Source of the DNA: Phialophora verrucosa
Taxonomy: Eukaryota > Ascomycota > Eurotiomycetes > Chaetothyriales > Herpotrichiellaceae
NCBI GenBank assembly: GCA_002099365.1
Contig: MSED01000003.1
Coordinates: forward strand, 3,286,001-3,350,000
DNA: 64,000 nucleotides
Reading direction: 5' to 3'
Every line of letters begins with the position of its first letter. Position 1 is the first letter of the stretch. The position numbers and the translations under genes were made by a program. Positions 44,297 to 55,674 of this stretch are shown here, one piece after another. The notes under the pieces are model-generated. The model was not told the origin of the DNA and ran no database searches. It was given only the letters and a program-made list of their open reading frames with translations.

Positions 44297-47200
44297 ATGT
44301 CGGGCATCAACCCTGAATTAGAGGATGCCCTGCGCAAACTGGACGAGGAGCTCGAAGAAGGAGACATCACCAAAAAAGGCTACGAAAAGAGACGTACTCT
44401 TATTCTTTCTCAGTATATCAATCCTCAGCAACCCGTACTGCAGTCGCCCGTGAAGTTACAGTCTCAATCGCGAGGCCTCCGCATACACTCTCCTGACGAC
44501 AGCGACCATCCTGCTTCCACCAACGATGCCTCCAGAGCAGCCTCTCTTGCGGCCCTCACTGGCCAGCCCGTGCACAGCCCGTCAAGAAACGGAACACTTT
44601 CCGAAAGTTACCCAAGCTTGAACCGGCAGGCCTCAATGCTTAGGGACGAGTTCAACGAGTCCCGGAGGAGCATCACCCCTCAAAGCCATGTTCAGAGGTT
44701 TCAAGAGAGGGAGGCCGGCGGTGTGCCGCGTGGATCAATATCAGGCGCCTCATATGACGGCCGACACGAAACATTCATAACTGCCAATGACCAGTCCCGC
44801 AGCCAGACGCTCCTAAGCCAGAACTACGCTTTCAATCCCGAAGTACAACAGAACTATGGGCCCCCGGAGACCCGGAACTCTACCATGCTGGATTCACAAC
44901 AAGGCTATTTCTCCGATTTCGCAGGTCAACAACGAGAAGAGCATCAGGAGAACTACGGAGGGAATCTACACCGATATTCCCAGGGCGATGTGACGTCGCC
45001 AACGGCGCAGATGGCACCGCCTTTCCTCGGCTCTGGAGAGTTGGCGGGAGGCGCCGCCGTTCATCAAATGCCCCTCGAGCCCCGTGAGGTACCTTTCGCC
45101 ATTTGCGACCCGCACGATTCGCATATTGAGATGTCGCGGTTTGAGAATATTGCTGCGGTGCTCCGTCATCGCGCGAAAACGAATGCCAAGCAGGCAGCGT
45201 ATTGGGTCCTCGACCAAAAGGGCAAAGAACTCGTTTCCATCACCTGGGAGAAGCTGTGTAGCAGGGCGGAGAAGGTTGCCCAGGTCATTCGCGACAAAAG
45301 CAGTCTGTACAAAGGGGATCGAGTCGCACTGATCTATACTGAGAACGAAATCATTGAATTCGCAGTCGCGTTGCTCGGCTGCTTCATCGCGGGTGTGGTG
45401 GCTGTACCGATCAACGACATGAAGAATTATGCCCGGTTGAATGTTGTGTTGACCTCAACGCAAGCACACCTTGCCTTAACCACTGAAGCGAATCTCAAGA
45501 ACTTCCAACGAGATATCACGGCGGCGAAACTAAATTGGCCTCGCCGGGTGGAATGGTGGAAGACAAACGAATTCGGAAGCTATCACCCCAAGAAGAAGGG
45601 CGAAGAACCTCCTCTTGTGATGCCCGACCTTGCCTCTATCGAGTTCTCAATGGCTCCTACTGGCGACCTTAGGGGTGTCGTCATGAGCCATAAGACTATT
45701 ATGCACCAGATGGCCACTCTCAGCGCAATGATCACCTCGGCCACGAGCAACACGAAAGCTGACACCTTCAATCCCTCTCTGCGTGACAAGCAAGGGCATA
45801 TCATCACAGGTTCAAGACACGGCGAAATCATGCTCAGCTACCTCGATCCAAGGCAAAGCATCGGGATGATCCTCGGGGTTTTGCTGAACATCTACGGCGG
45901 CCACACGGTGATCTATGTCGACCAACGGACGATCGAAACGCCTGGCCTCTACGCCAACCTCATCACAAAATACAAGACAACATTACTTGTCGCCGACTAC
46001 CCCGGGCTGAAGAGGGCTGTCTACAACTACCAAGCGGACCCTATGACGACGAGAAATTTCAAACGCAACTTTGAGCCTAACTTCTCCAGCGTCAAGTTGT
46101 GCATGATCGACACTCTGACCGTAGATGCGGAGTTCCACGAGCTCCTTGCGGATCGATGGCTCAAGCCGCTTCGCAACCCTAGGGCTCGAGAGATCGTCGC
46201 TCCCATGCTTTGCCTACCTGAGCACGGGGGAATGGTAATCAGCATGCGCGATTGGCTCGGAGGAGAGGAACGCATGGGCTGCTCGTTAACGCATGAGATG
46301 GATCACGATCGGGAAGTCGAAGAGAAGAAAGAAGAAAGTTCGACCATGAAATCCGGCTTCGGCAGTAGTCTCATCGGAGGGGGCAGTACTAAACCCTCCA
46401 AAGAGCGCTCGACAGAGGATTTGGGTGAGGTGCTCCTAGACAAGGAGGCTTTGAGGACGAACGACATTGTCGTGCTGGCCATGGGGTCTGAAGCCAGGGC
46501 GAAGGCAAGCTCTTTCCCAAACGCCGTGAGATGTGGAGCGTTTGGTTATCCCATCCCTGATGCGACTCTTGCCGTCGTCGACCCTGAGTCCGGCTTGCTG
46601 TGCACTCCAAATTCGATTGGCGAAATCTGGGTCGACTCTCCCTCGCTCTCAGGGGGATTCTGGGCGCTGCCCAAGCATACAGAGACCATCTTTCATGCTC
46701 GCCCGTACTGTTTCAAGGAGGGAAACCCGACTCCGACTGCGATCGATCCCGAATTCTTGCGCACTGGTTTGCTCGGCTGTGTCATCGAGGGCAAAGTCTA
46801 CGTCTTGGGCTTGTACGAAGACCGACTCAGGCAAAGAGTTGAATGGGTCGAACACGGGTTGGCAGTGCAGGAACATCGCTACTTCTTCGTCCAGCATCTC
46901 ATTCTCAGCATCATGAAAAATGTGCCCAAGATCCACGACTGCTCTGCCTTTGATTGTTTTGTGAATGACGAACATCTTCCGATTGTTCTTCTTGAATCTC
47001 CATCGGCGTCAACGGCTCCACTGTCATCCGGCGGTCCGCCTCAACAGCTCGATATCGCTTTGCTCGACTCTCTGGCTGAGAAGACGATGGAGATTTTGTA
47101 CCAAGAGCATCATCTCAGAGTGTACTGCGTTTTGATTACAGCGCCTGGAATTCTGCCACGAGTAACGAAGAATGGACGACGAGAAATTGGCAACATGCTT

Positions 47201-50200
47201 TGCAGGCGAGAGTTCGACAATGGCGCACTGCCCTGTGTTCACGTCAAGTTCGGGGTCGAGCGGGCGGTGCAGAATCTTCCGGTCGGGGAGGATATCAATA
47301 GCGGGATCTGGTCCGCCAATTCGAGTGCTATGAGAGCTGATCTACTGTATGGTCAAGAGACCCAATGGTCGGGTGTTGATCCTCGAGAAGTCGTCATCGA
47401 CGACAGGACATCCACAGCACTGAGTAACTTTACAAACATATTCGACCTGATGCAATGGCGAGTAGCGCGGCAGGCAGACGAGCTTGCCTACTGCACAATT
47501 GACGGCCGGGGCAAAGAAGGTAAAGGCCTGACATGGAAGAAATTCGACCAGAAAGTGGCCGCGGTCGCTCTCTACCTACGAAACAAGGTCAAGGTCAAGC
47601 CGAGCGATCATCTCGTTTTAATGTACACGCATTCCGAAGACTTTGTGTTTGCAATCTATGCTTGCATGGTGCTTGGAGCGATTGCGATTCCGGTGGCGCC
47701 ACTGGACGCCAATAGACTGTCGGAAGACGCACCAGCATATCTGCACATCGTTGCCGACATGGGTGTGAAGGCTGTACTCTGCAATACCGACGTCGACCAT
47801 TTATTCAAACAGAAGATCGTATCACAGCACCTCAAGCAATCAGCACAGTACCTGAAGGCACATATCCCCAACGTTTACAATACTACGAAACCTGCAAAGC
47901 AGTCTCATGGCTGTCGGGAACTGGGCCTGACAATCAATCGCTCATGGATCTCTCCGACAAATCCAGTCATAATCTGGACTTATTGGACGCCAGATCAGCG
48001 TCGAGTCTCAGTGCAGCTGGGGCATGACACCATCTTGGGAATGTGCAAGGTCCAGAAAGAGACGTGTCAGATGACCAGCTCAAAACCGGTGCTGGCTTGC
48101 GTGAGGAGCACGATTGGGATTGGATTTCTGCATACAGTCACGATGGGAGTCTACAATGGCAGTGCCACCTACCTGATTTCACCGCTCGACTTTGCGCAAA
48201 ATCCCGTCTCCCTGTTTCTCGCCTTGTCCAGATACAAAGTCAAAGACACATATGCCACCAGCCAAATGTTGGACTTTGCAATGGGTCATGTCCCTGGCAA
48301 AGGTTTCTCTCTCCACGAGCTGAAGAACCTGATGGTCATCTCCGAGACCAGACCGCGCCAGGACCTGTTTGCAAAGGCGAGGACTCACTTTGCTCAGACC
48401 GGACTGGAGAGGACGGCTGTGAACACAATCTACGCACACGTTCTCAATCCGATGATAGCATCTCGCAGCTACATGTCGATCGAACCAATCGAGCTTTGGT
48501 TGGATGTGCGTGCATTGAGACGAGGTCTTATCTACCCGGTCGACCCAGATACAGATCCCACGGCTCTTTGCATCCAAGACTCGGGGATGGTCCCCGTTTC
48601 GACTCGCATTGCTGTTGTCAACCCAGAAACTTGCCAACTCTGTCACGTTGGCGAGTTCGGTGAGATCTGGGTGCAATCAGAAGCGTGTGCCAAATCGTTC
48701 TACATGTCGAAGCAGGTCTTCGACGAAGAACGATTCAACGGCCGCATCATGGGCGGTGATCCTAACGCAACGTATGTCCGGACGGGCGATCTAGGCTTCC
48801 TGCACAATGTGACCAGGCCCATCGGGCCTGGAGGTCAGCCAGTGGAAATGCAAATCTTATTCGTCCTGGGCAATATTGGCGAGACGTTTGAAGTCAACGG
48901 CCTCAACCACTTCCCCATTGACATTGAGACCACAATCGAGAAGAGCCACCGAAACATCACCCCCGGGGGTTGTGCCGTCTTCCAAGCGGGCGGCATGGTG
49001 GTTGTTCTAGTGGAAGTCTTCCGCAAGTCCTATCTCGCGTCCATTGTGCCAGTCATCGTCAACACGGTGCTCCACGAACACCAGATCATTGTGGACATCG
49101 TCGCCTTTGTGGGCGAAGGAGACTTTCCGAGAAGCAGACTATCAGAAAAGCAGCGAGGCAAGATCCTCGCCTCGTGGGTGACACGCAAACTGCGGACAAT
49201 TGCCCAATTCGGAATCCGCGATGCCGACGGCGACAACCAACACGCCGTAGGCCTCGCGGATCGCAAAGCCCCCAGCCTTGCCAGCAAGACAATGTCCGTG
49301 TATCAACACGATCAAACACGCGCGTCAATCGCTTCCGAATCAAAAGGTAACCCCCAACAAGCCGACCAGAGGTCCAGCCGCTCCAGTATCGTGCCCGAAC
49401 TTCCCTTCTCCCTACCCCCCAACCATTACCAAATCGACCCCACCGGCCTGTACGACCCCAGCGGATCATCAGCCGAAACCAAGGGAGTCTCCCTAAGCGA
49501 CAGACCATACACCCTCCCCGAGGGCGCCGTCGAAATGCCCACCCAGAAATTCGACGACTCCGACGAGAACGAAAATCCCTACCTGACAGATGAAAAGTTC
49601 TTCGACCCGAATGCTGACCCGGAGCGGCAGTTTGACGACTACAACAGCCCCGTGGATTACTCCCGGTTGGATCCCGCGCCCGGGGGCCCGCCGAGATTGT
49701 CACTCGTCAATCCGGACGAATATCCCCGCAATGGGAGCAATGACAACACACCGACGTCTTACACCGCGACCGTAACGCCCACGTCGGCGATCCCGCATAC
49801 GCTCCGCACGCCCGTCGAAGGCGGCGCCGACTCCCCCTACGAAGACCAGGGCAATCCGTTCAGGAACTCCATTCCCGCGAGCATTCCGAGCTTCGATTTT
49901 ATCACCTCCCCGTCTTTCACCACCTCGACGACGAACCCGGCCCAGCCACGCAGTCCCGTCTCTGGAGCCCCTGCGCGAGAGCAAATGGCTTCTGCCAGCG
50001 CGGCGTACCATCGCATAACGTCTCCGCCCGCCGCTGCGCCGGGGACTGTCGGTGCGACGGGGGGCCGCGCCCTGCTGCCAAGCCAACAGGCACGATTCCC
50101 GAAGCCTTCCCCCGCGGCAGCAGTGTCTGCTCCTGGTCCTGGTCCCGGTCCCGGTCCCGCTCTTGGTCCTGCTCTTGCGCGCCACCCCAGCAATACTTCA

Positions 50201-50449
50201 TACGAGTATCCGGTTCAGGATCTGCCCCGCGAGGCGCTGCAGTATGTCAATTCCGCTCAATCACAACAAGCCCAGGGTCGCAGCCACAGCCACAGCCACA
50301 GGCGGTCCGGATCGTCCAACTACGCGGACCAGAACACGGCGAATCATCTACATCCCGACGATGGCCGGCAGAGCGTCGACCTCAGCAGTATCTCCGGCAG
50401 TGTGAGGCGGAGGTATGATGGCAGCGCCTATGACGATTATGACTACTAA
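44297..50449 (+). CDS. CPS1/DIP2-like protein with DMAP1-binding and two fatty-acyl-AMP-ligase-like domains
   Basis: A single uninterrupted frame of 2050 residues. Residues ~3-50 (NPELEDALRKLDEELEEGDI...KGYEKRR) match a DMAP1-binding domain. Two AMP-binding (FAAL-like) domains follow, starting near residues 280 (FENIAAVLRHRAKTNAKQAA) and 1040 (FTNIFDLMQWRVARQADELA). This order is that of animal DIP2 and fungal CPS1; DIP2 in yeast and flies limits a diacylglycerol subset, and CPS1 affects fungal virulence and growth. The adenylate P-loop (TSGSTGxPKG type) is degenerate in both: SMAPTGDLRGVVMSH and WTYWTPDQRRVSVQLGH, so classical acyl-AMP synthesis is doubtful. Residues ~1660-2050 are disordered, with Pro/Gly and Ser/His runs. 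Lack of introns over 6.1 kb is unusual among its neighbours. Confidence 0.93.
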   Translation: MSGINPELEDALRKLDEELEEGDITKKGYEKRRTLILSQYINPQQPVLQSPVKLQSQSRGLRIHSPDDSDHPASTNDASRAASLAALTGQPVHSPSRNGTLSESYPSLNRQASMLRDEFNESRRSITPQSHVQRFQEREAGGVPRGSISGASYDGRHETFITANDQSRSQTLLSQNYAFNPEVQQNYGPPETRNSTMLDSQQGYFSDFAGQQREEHQENYGGNLHRYSQGDVTSPTAQMAPPFLGSGELAGGAAVHQMPLEPREVPFAICDPHDSHIEMSRFENIAAVLRHRAKTNAKQAAYWVLDQKGKELVSITWEKLCSRAEKVAQVIRDKSSLYKGDRVALIYTENEIIEFAVALLGCFIAGVVAVPINDMKNYARLNVVLTSTQAHLALTTEANLKNFQRDITAAKLNWPRRVEWWKTNEFGSYHPKKKGEEPPLVMPDLASIEFSMAPTGDLRGVVMSHKTIMHQMATLSAMITSATSNTKADTFNPSLRDKQGHIITGSRHGEIMLSYLDPRQSIGMILGVLLNIYGGHTVIYVDQRTIETPGLYANLITKYKTTLLVADYPGLKRAVYNYQADPMTTRNFKRNFEPNFSSVKLCMIDTLTVDAEFHELLADRWLKPLRNPRAREIVAPMLCLPEHGGMVISMRDWLGGEERMGCSLTHEMDHDREVEEKKEESSTMKSGFGSSLIGGGSTKPSKERSTEDLGEVLLDKEALRTNDIVVLAMGSEARAKASSFPNAVRCGAFGYPIPDATLAVVDPESGLLCTPNSIGEIWVDSPSLSGGFWALPKHTETIFHARPYCFKEGNPTPTAIDPEFLRTGLLGCVIEGKVYVLGLYEDRLRQRVEWVEHGLAVQEHRYFFVQHLILSIMKNVPKIHDCSAFDCFVNDEHLPIVLLESPSASTAPLSSGGPPQQLDIALLDSLAEKTMEILYQEHHLRVYCVLITAPGILPRVTKNGRREIGNMLCRREFDNGALPCVHVKFGVERAVQNLPVGEDINSGIWSANSSAMRADLLYGQETQWSGVDPREVVIDDRTSTALSNFTNIFDLMQWRVARQADELAYCTIDGRGKEGKGLTWKKFDQKVAAVALYLRNKVKVKPSDHLVLMYTHSEDFVFAIYACMVLGAIAIPVAPLDANRLSEDAPAYLHIVADMGVKAVLCNTDVDHLFKQKIVSQHLKQSAQYLKAHIPNVYNTTKPAKQSHGCRELGLTINRSWISPTNPVIIWTYWTPDQRRVSVQLGHDTILGMCKVQKETCQMTSSKPVLACVRSTIGIGFLHTVTMGVYNGSATYLISPLDFAQNPVSLFLALSRYKVKDTYATSQMLDFAMGHVPGKGFSLHELKNLMVISETRPRQDLFAKARTHFAQTGLERTAVNTIYAHVLNPMIASRSYMSIEPIELWLDVRALRRGLIYPVDPDTDPTALCIQDSGMVPVSTRIAVVNPETCQLCHVGEFGEIWVQSEACAKSFYMSKQVFDEERFNGRIMGGDPNATYVRTGDLGFLHNVTRPIGPGGQPVEMQILFVLGNIGETFEVNGLNHFPIDIETTIEKSHRNITPGGCAVFQAGGMVVVLVEVFRKSYLASIVPVIVNTVLHEHQIIVDIVAFVGEGDFPRSRLSEKQRGKILASWVTRKLRTIAQFGIRDADGDNQHAVGLADRKAPSLASKTMSVYQHDQTRASIASESKGNPQQADQRSSRSSIVPELPFSLPPNHYQIDPTGLYDPSGSSAETKGVSLSDRPYTLPEGAVEMPTQKFDDSDENENPYLTDEKFFDPNADPERQFDDYNSPVDYSRLDPAPGGPPRLSLVNPDEYPRNGSNDNTPTSYTATVTPTSAIPHTLRTPVEGGADSPYEDQGNPFRNSIPASIPSFDFITSPSFTTSTTNPAQPRSPVSGAPAREQMASASAAYHRITSPPAAAPGTVGATGGRALLPSQQARFPKPSPAAAVSAPGPGPGPGPALGPALARHPSNTSYEYPVQDLPREALQYVNSAQSQQAQGRSHSHSHRRSGSSNYADQNTANHLHPDDGRQSVDLSSISGSVRRRYDGSAYDDYDY

Positions 50450-50593
50450 CTGTGCATGTATGTGCGTATGGGCGTATATATGTTTGTAACTGTTAAGCGA
50501 ACAGGACGTCCGCGAGGATGAGACGGCGAGGGGCAGAGTCGAATCGAGTCGAGCCGAGTTCTCCGGTGTGGTATGACGATGTAGGTTAAACTA

Positions 50594-50942
<349 letters not shown>

Positions 50943-51201
50943 TAATTACAACCTACTGTCTATCTGTCCGACTGTCTGTCGGCTTACTGTAGCCAAGGTA
51001 AGAGAAGGGAGGGTACTGTGTGTGTATGCATGCATGAATACTTGTAGAGGTGGAGTTGACCTGACCTGATATATGCATATCAAGATGAAAAAGTAGAAGA
51101 AAGACCAAGAGACCAAAGACCGGGAAGGAGAACGGGAAGGAGGCACGAGAAGGAAGATTTTCTGAGAAGGGGTAGGGACATTCTCCCATCTGAAAAGCTT
51201 C

Positions 51202-52442
51202 TCAGAACATATGATCTGTGTTGTTGTGGATCATCTGCCTCACTTGATCCAAGTCCATGTTCACGTTCATGCCCATGTCCGTGCCCATACCCACGCCCTT
51301 TGAGGCCCCTCGGCTAAACATGTCCACCATGTTCATTTCAAGGCTACCACTATCGGCGTGGTGATTGTTGCTAGAGGCGGGAGGCCCCCAATTTGGCAAA
51401 CACGCCATGTTCATGCCGTTCCACGTCTCTCCAAAGAAGGGGGTATCGGCGAAGCTGAACGGCTGGGCTTCGAGGCAGTCGAGTGTTCGAGAGCCCGTAT
51501 CGGGATAGGGACCAGAACCGGGATATCTGCTGGATGGAGCGGCCGCAGTAGCCGGCGTGGCGTCATCATCAGCAACAAAGAGCTGTGGTGAGGCTTGCGT
51601 GAGCTCAAGCCTTGGTTGCACAGGGACTAGCCCTCGGTGTGCTGTCCCGAGCAGTCTCGGGTTGAGGGTGTGTGGAGCAGCCCCTGGCCCGTTCAAATCT
51701 GCAGTGAGACCACCTTGGACATTTTGCACGTCGCCTGGTTCGGGGGAAGAGTTCTGCAACCGTTCTCGGGCGTGGGCCAGCTCTTTCGGAAGCAGGGCTA
51801 TCAATGCCTTTGGACGGTTGTCAGTCACAGGGGCTCCAATGTCATGGTAGAAAGCGAATGGCTTACTGCGACGATACTCTGACCTGTCTCAATCGCCTCA
51901 TTGTATTGCGAGATTGACGCCAAAACCTTGCATCCCAGTGCGATATCCCCGACAATTATAGCCACCTCACTCTCACCCCATCCAACGGAACAGAGAAGGA
52001 CATACAGCAGGGAGATGATAGACGTGAAGACCATATGAGAAAGTATCACGTTGCAGCCTTGGACAAGCCCGCGCTGACATACCTCTCTACTAAGCCTCAG
52101 GATCTTCTGGCATGCTTGCAAACAAGCCGCTGCATGAGATCTGAAATTCATGCCACTGGCTTTTGCATCGCCCGACCGTGAAGATTTCGAGAGATAATGC
52201 AGGAACGGTCGATACACGTACACTTGGACGTGCGCATGTGACATGGAAAGGAGGTACTGGGTCCTGGAAGGGATGTCCAGTCAACTCTTCGGGTGCAACA
52301 ACCAGAGGGATACATTGCCTTCTTACCGTAACAACGACCTGGATTCTGGCTCTTCGCCTAAACGAAAGCCTGGTGGCACGTTCTCCTTCCATGCTTTGAG
52401 AGCATCTTCAATAGCTCCAACCTTCTCGATGCTGACCAAATA
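51202..52442 (-). pseudogene. 5'-truncated fungal-specific transcription factor
   Basis: Three exons can be joined: up to 52327 (from about 52442), 52263-51867 and 51807-51202, the last ending in a normal stop. The joined protein (~370 residues) contains the C-terminal half of a Fungal_trans-type regulator: IEDALKAWKENVPPGF, then HVQVYVYRPFLHYLS (the 'HVQMxLYRPFLHY' hallmark) and CQRGLVQGCNVILSHM, then a disordered Met/Asp-rich tail. No Zn2Cys6 cluster or start of the domain is found upstream; instead there is a disordered fragment and then the N-terminus of a transporter on the same strand. I read it as a regulator that lost its DNA-binding half. It could still be transcribed as a truncated protein. 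Last intron uses a CAAAG acceptor. Confidence 0.65.
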
Positions 52443-52701
52443 GCTCGCTGACTCCTTGCCAAACGTACACGGAAACCGAGAAGGTAGTGGATATCGTCGA
52501 GGTGTTGTGGAAGTCTTTGCTCATGAAACTGGCCGCCGGGACAAACACCGATGAGGAGAACGGGCTGCGAATACGGCCTGCTTGTCAGAGGAACTCTTTC
52601 TCAAGGGCAGTTCGGTATAGCGACTAACGTGATCAATGTCATAGAGCTTACAAGCAATAGCATTGTCCATTTTTGTCTTGTGGGCCAATTCCTGCTGTAC
52701 C

Positions 52702-52983
52702 TCAGTACATCTTTATTAGCTTAAAGGTCGTGCCGACGAACCTCGGGTTCTCTGGATCGTCAGGACCGTCCCATCCAACGATTCCCTTTTCGAGGTCCTG
52801 AAGAGGGAAAGGGTCGTTGCTGTTCGTTGGGACCTGCTTTGCAGTGCCGCTTGGTGTTGGAGATGGGTCTGCTGTCCATTGGGATCGGGAAGGCCGGTTA
52901 GAGGAACTGATACCTCCTCTAGGCGGAGAATGTGACGGCTCATCACTGTTATTTTTGAGATTTCGGTCGATCTTAGATTCCAT
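52702..52983 (-). pseudogene. N-terminal stub of an MFS transporter
   Basis: A 93-codon frame from ATG at 52983 (MESKIDRNLKN...). The segment DLEKGIVGWDGPDDPENPRF is the typical cytoplasmic lead-in of fungal MFS drug/toxin transporters, where the first membrane helix should follow immediately. Here the frame ends after 11 further residues with no hydrophobic helix, and none is found downstream. The rest of the transporter (about 450 residues) is missing; the flanking sequence is the remnant of a transcription factor. A deletion has probably joined the two. Confidence 0.7.
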
Positions 52984-53773
52984 AGTCTACGGGGAAACCG
53001 ACGACGATGTTGTCAAGTCACGGGGCGTAGTGCTTTAGGATCGATACCGCAGACGACACGTATAGTTTTCATCTCGATTCCGCATGAGAAAAGAGCCGGT
53101 ACATTCTCTTCTTTATACTTGAATCCCTCTTTGAGGGCTGGGACCGGGTCCAGAGGCAATCGGCGCGCACCAGACATGCGCGTCCCTAGGGGGTTTTGAC
53201 TTTCTACGGGCCGGACTGGTTTTTGCACAAGTTGTCCTCGATGCATCCCGGCGAGCTGGATGAGATCTGATGGAGAGCGACTCCACATTGCGAAGATATT
53301 TAACGCAAACGAGAGCGGCGTGTGGTGTCTCGCACAGTTGAGCAAGACGGGAGGGTGTGGAAGAGGCATTGAACGGTTGTCGGAGGTCACGAAACACCCG
53401 GCCGGTATTCAGGTTAGCACGGATTTACAAGTCTTAGCTGACTGGTCTTCCGATGATCAAACGTGGATGGCGACAGTGACGAAGACAGTCCGAGCGCATA
53501 GCTGATCATAATGGAGACCGGCTTCCGGACGGACATGACTCGAGCAAGAGGCCTTGTGAAGCAAATGTGGGTGAGGCTGAGGCTGAAGCTTGCAGCTTAG
53601 TCTAGGATAATTCAGTCAGTGACAGACTGCGGTGCTTGAGCAAGCATGAAGCATGACAGATGCAATGACCGCCGCAGGCGTTGTATTATATGATATTTGA
53701 CCCGGAACCTCTTGAAAAATAAATCATGTCCTCCAAATAGTTTTCCTGAGGCTAGATGAAGCTAGGTGGCTGC
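52984..53773. other. Intergenic, no gene seen
   Basis: About 790 bp between the transporter stub and the 3' end of the dienelactone hydrolase. Short frames only; none is supported. Confidence 0.55.
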
Positions 53774-54758
53774 CTACTGACTGCTATGTCTTAGGTACTC
53801 GTCGAACCACTGAACCGCCTGCAGGAAAGAATTCTCCTTTGCATACAATTGTGCGCACAGTTTCAGATCACCTCTCACGGCAAATCTAGCATTTCCACCC
53901 GAACTAGACTTTGCAGAGGGATATGGTCCGAATGTGTTAAAGGGCTTACCCATGTGAAACACCGCTGTAAAAGTTGATCTGATAGGGGACACCGATGGAT
54001 TTCAGGATGTCCTCTGATTCATGCCTTTTCTCTGGGGGAAACTGAGCGTCCTCTTCGGCTGCTGCGATTGCCAACGCGCCTCTAATGGCTTGAAGCTCGT
54101 CCTTGTCGACCTGGGTCGGGTGCGCCAAATAACCCACGTCAATGACGCCTTGACCGGAGCGCAAGTGCCGGACGACGTACTTTGAACCGAAGCAGTAACC
54201 AGAGGCACCAATCTTATGTGCGCAGAGTCAGCACAAGCCCGCTCATGGCATCGGCAGATGAGGAGGGCAACAGCTGGACATACCTGACATTTGTACTTGT
54301 GCGCATTTTCAACAAGTAGCGCTCGACGACTGGGTCAACAGTTGACGGGCCATGGCCAATTCCGCGATTGCTGTGTCCACCGCCGAACCATTTCGCAATG
54401 TCCAAGTCGCCGATTCGGTTCAGAGCAATCGCATCGCCATGGAAGAGGTCAGGCATCAGGACGAAGTAACCATTGGCCGCGAACTGGCCCGCTATCAATT
54501 GTGAATTGAGAGCGCGATGGCCGATCACATCTGTCAACCTGCACGCAAGAGTTCATCACGCGTTAGCAGCACGTCGTGCTATGGGTTCTTACATCCCGGA
54601 GAGCGACAAACTTACAGAAGGATTCCATGCTTCGTCGAACCGTCCTGTGGGTATTTCACGTAGGCCTCGAAATCCCCGACTTCGAGGATCTCACTGGTCG
54701 AGGTGCCTTCATGTTTGACGCCGACGTAGCAGCAAGAACTCGGAGGGTGACAAGTCAT
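53774..54758 (-). CDS. Dienelactone hydrolase family protein
   Basis: Four exons, 54758-54616, 54538-54289, 54212-53950 and 53885-53774, join in frame to give 255 residues. The second intron uses a GTCAGG donor and a CATAAG acceptor; this alone gives the family-typical join (STN|IGASGYCFGSKYV). The nucleophile Cys is in G-Y-C-F-G (Cys138), and the catalytic His in SGVSHGFAVRGD (His218); an acidic residue lies in the EEDAQFPPEKRHES segment, as in fungal dienelactone hydrolases. The N-terminus (CHPPSSCCYVGV...) matches the family. It may open lactone rings in aromatic breakdown or act on other esters. The adjacent decayed regulator and transporter suggest a former catabolic or secondary-metabolite cluster. 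Confidence 0.9.
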
Positions 54759-55674
54759 CTCGTCGAAGAACTTGGGAGACGGGGCGCATGTAGAACAAGA
54801 GAAGCCGGAAGCGCAGTCGAGTCTTGTACTTTCAACCGAACGCCATGCCCTGATTCAACCGAGAGCAAATCTTCCACATCCCAAATATGCATTTGCACGG
54901 TTTCAGGACCTAAGGAGATGCAACGGCGAGATTTGCAACGTTATGACAGCGTAATCTCCGAATACCCTCTGCTTCCACAATAATCCCGAGCAGATGGTCA
55001 TAACGGAGTTTGATCGATGCTTGTGGGTTGCGATCGATGCTGGAGATATTAGCAGGCGACTCAATAAGCGGCATTTACCCTCGCTGAAAGGCTCGGAAGA
55101 CAGATTGCTTCCGTGCCGCAATTGAGGTTGGTGCGTTGTCTGAGGAACTCCTCCTTAAGACGCCGCGATGCCTTGCCGGATCTATTCCCACCATAAAGAC
55201 TGGCGTTGCCACACTGTAGAGCCACTCGTTCAAGTAGAGTCGCCCACAACACAACGAAAATTGAACAAGTGTCAACGAGTGCTAGTTCTGGCCGGTATCG
55301 GGTCCGTGTTGGCTGATTGGCATTGAATTTCGGGTGAGACAGAACGTGCTCTGCCCATGTCTGAGTCGGCTGCGGAACGAATGCGGGCTTCCTACTGTGC
55401 AAGAAGTCCCTCTGCAGTATTTGATAGGAAGCTTGCAATGTAACATGCATCCTATTCTGTCATCTTCACAGCTAATATTGGGGGTATCATCTTCTATGAC
55501 TGCAAACTCACAATCCGTGGTCGACACAGCCCAGCTCATCCATATCAATAATCCACGTCGTCCGTCATTAGCAGCTCCCTCGTTCGCAGACATCGTTCGT
55601 TCTACCGTATCGTGACCCGCGAGTGGCCTCTTTGCCTTGCAATCCAGCCAGGTCATCATCATCATTTAACCGAG
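54759..55674. other. Intergenic, no gene seen
   Basis: About 900 bp upstream of the dienelactone hydrolase and downstream of the next minus-strand gene. Frames of up to ~130 codons lack supporting features. Confidence 0.55.
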
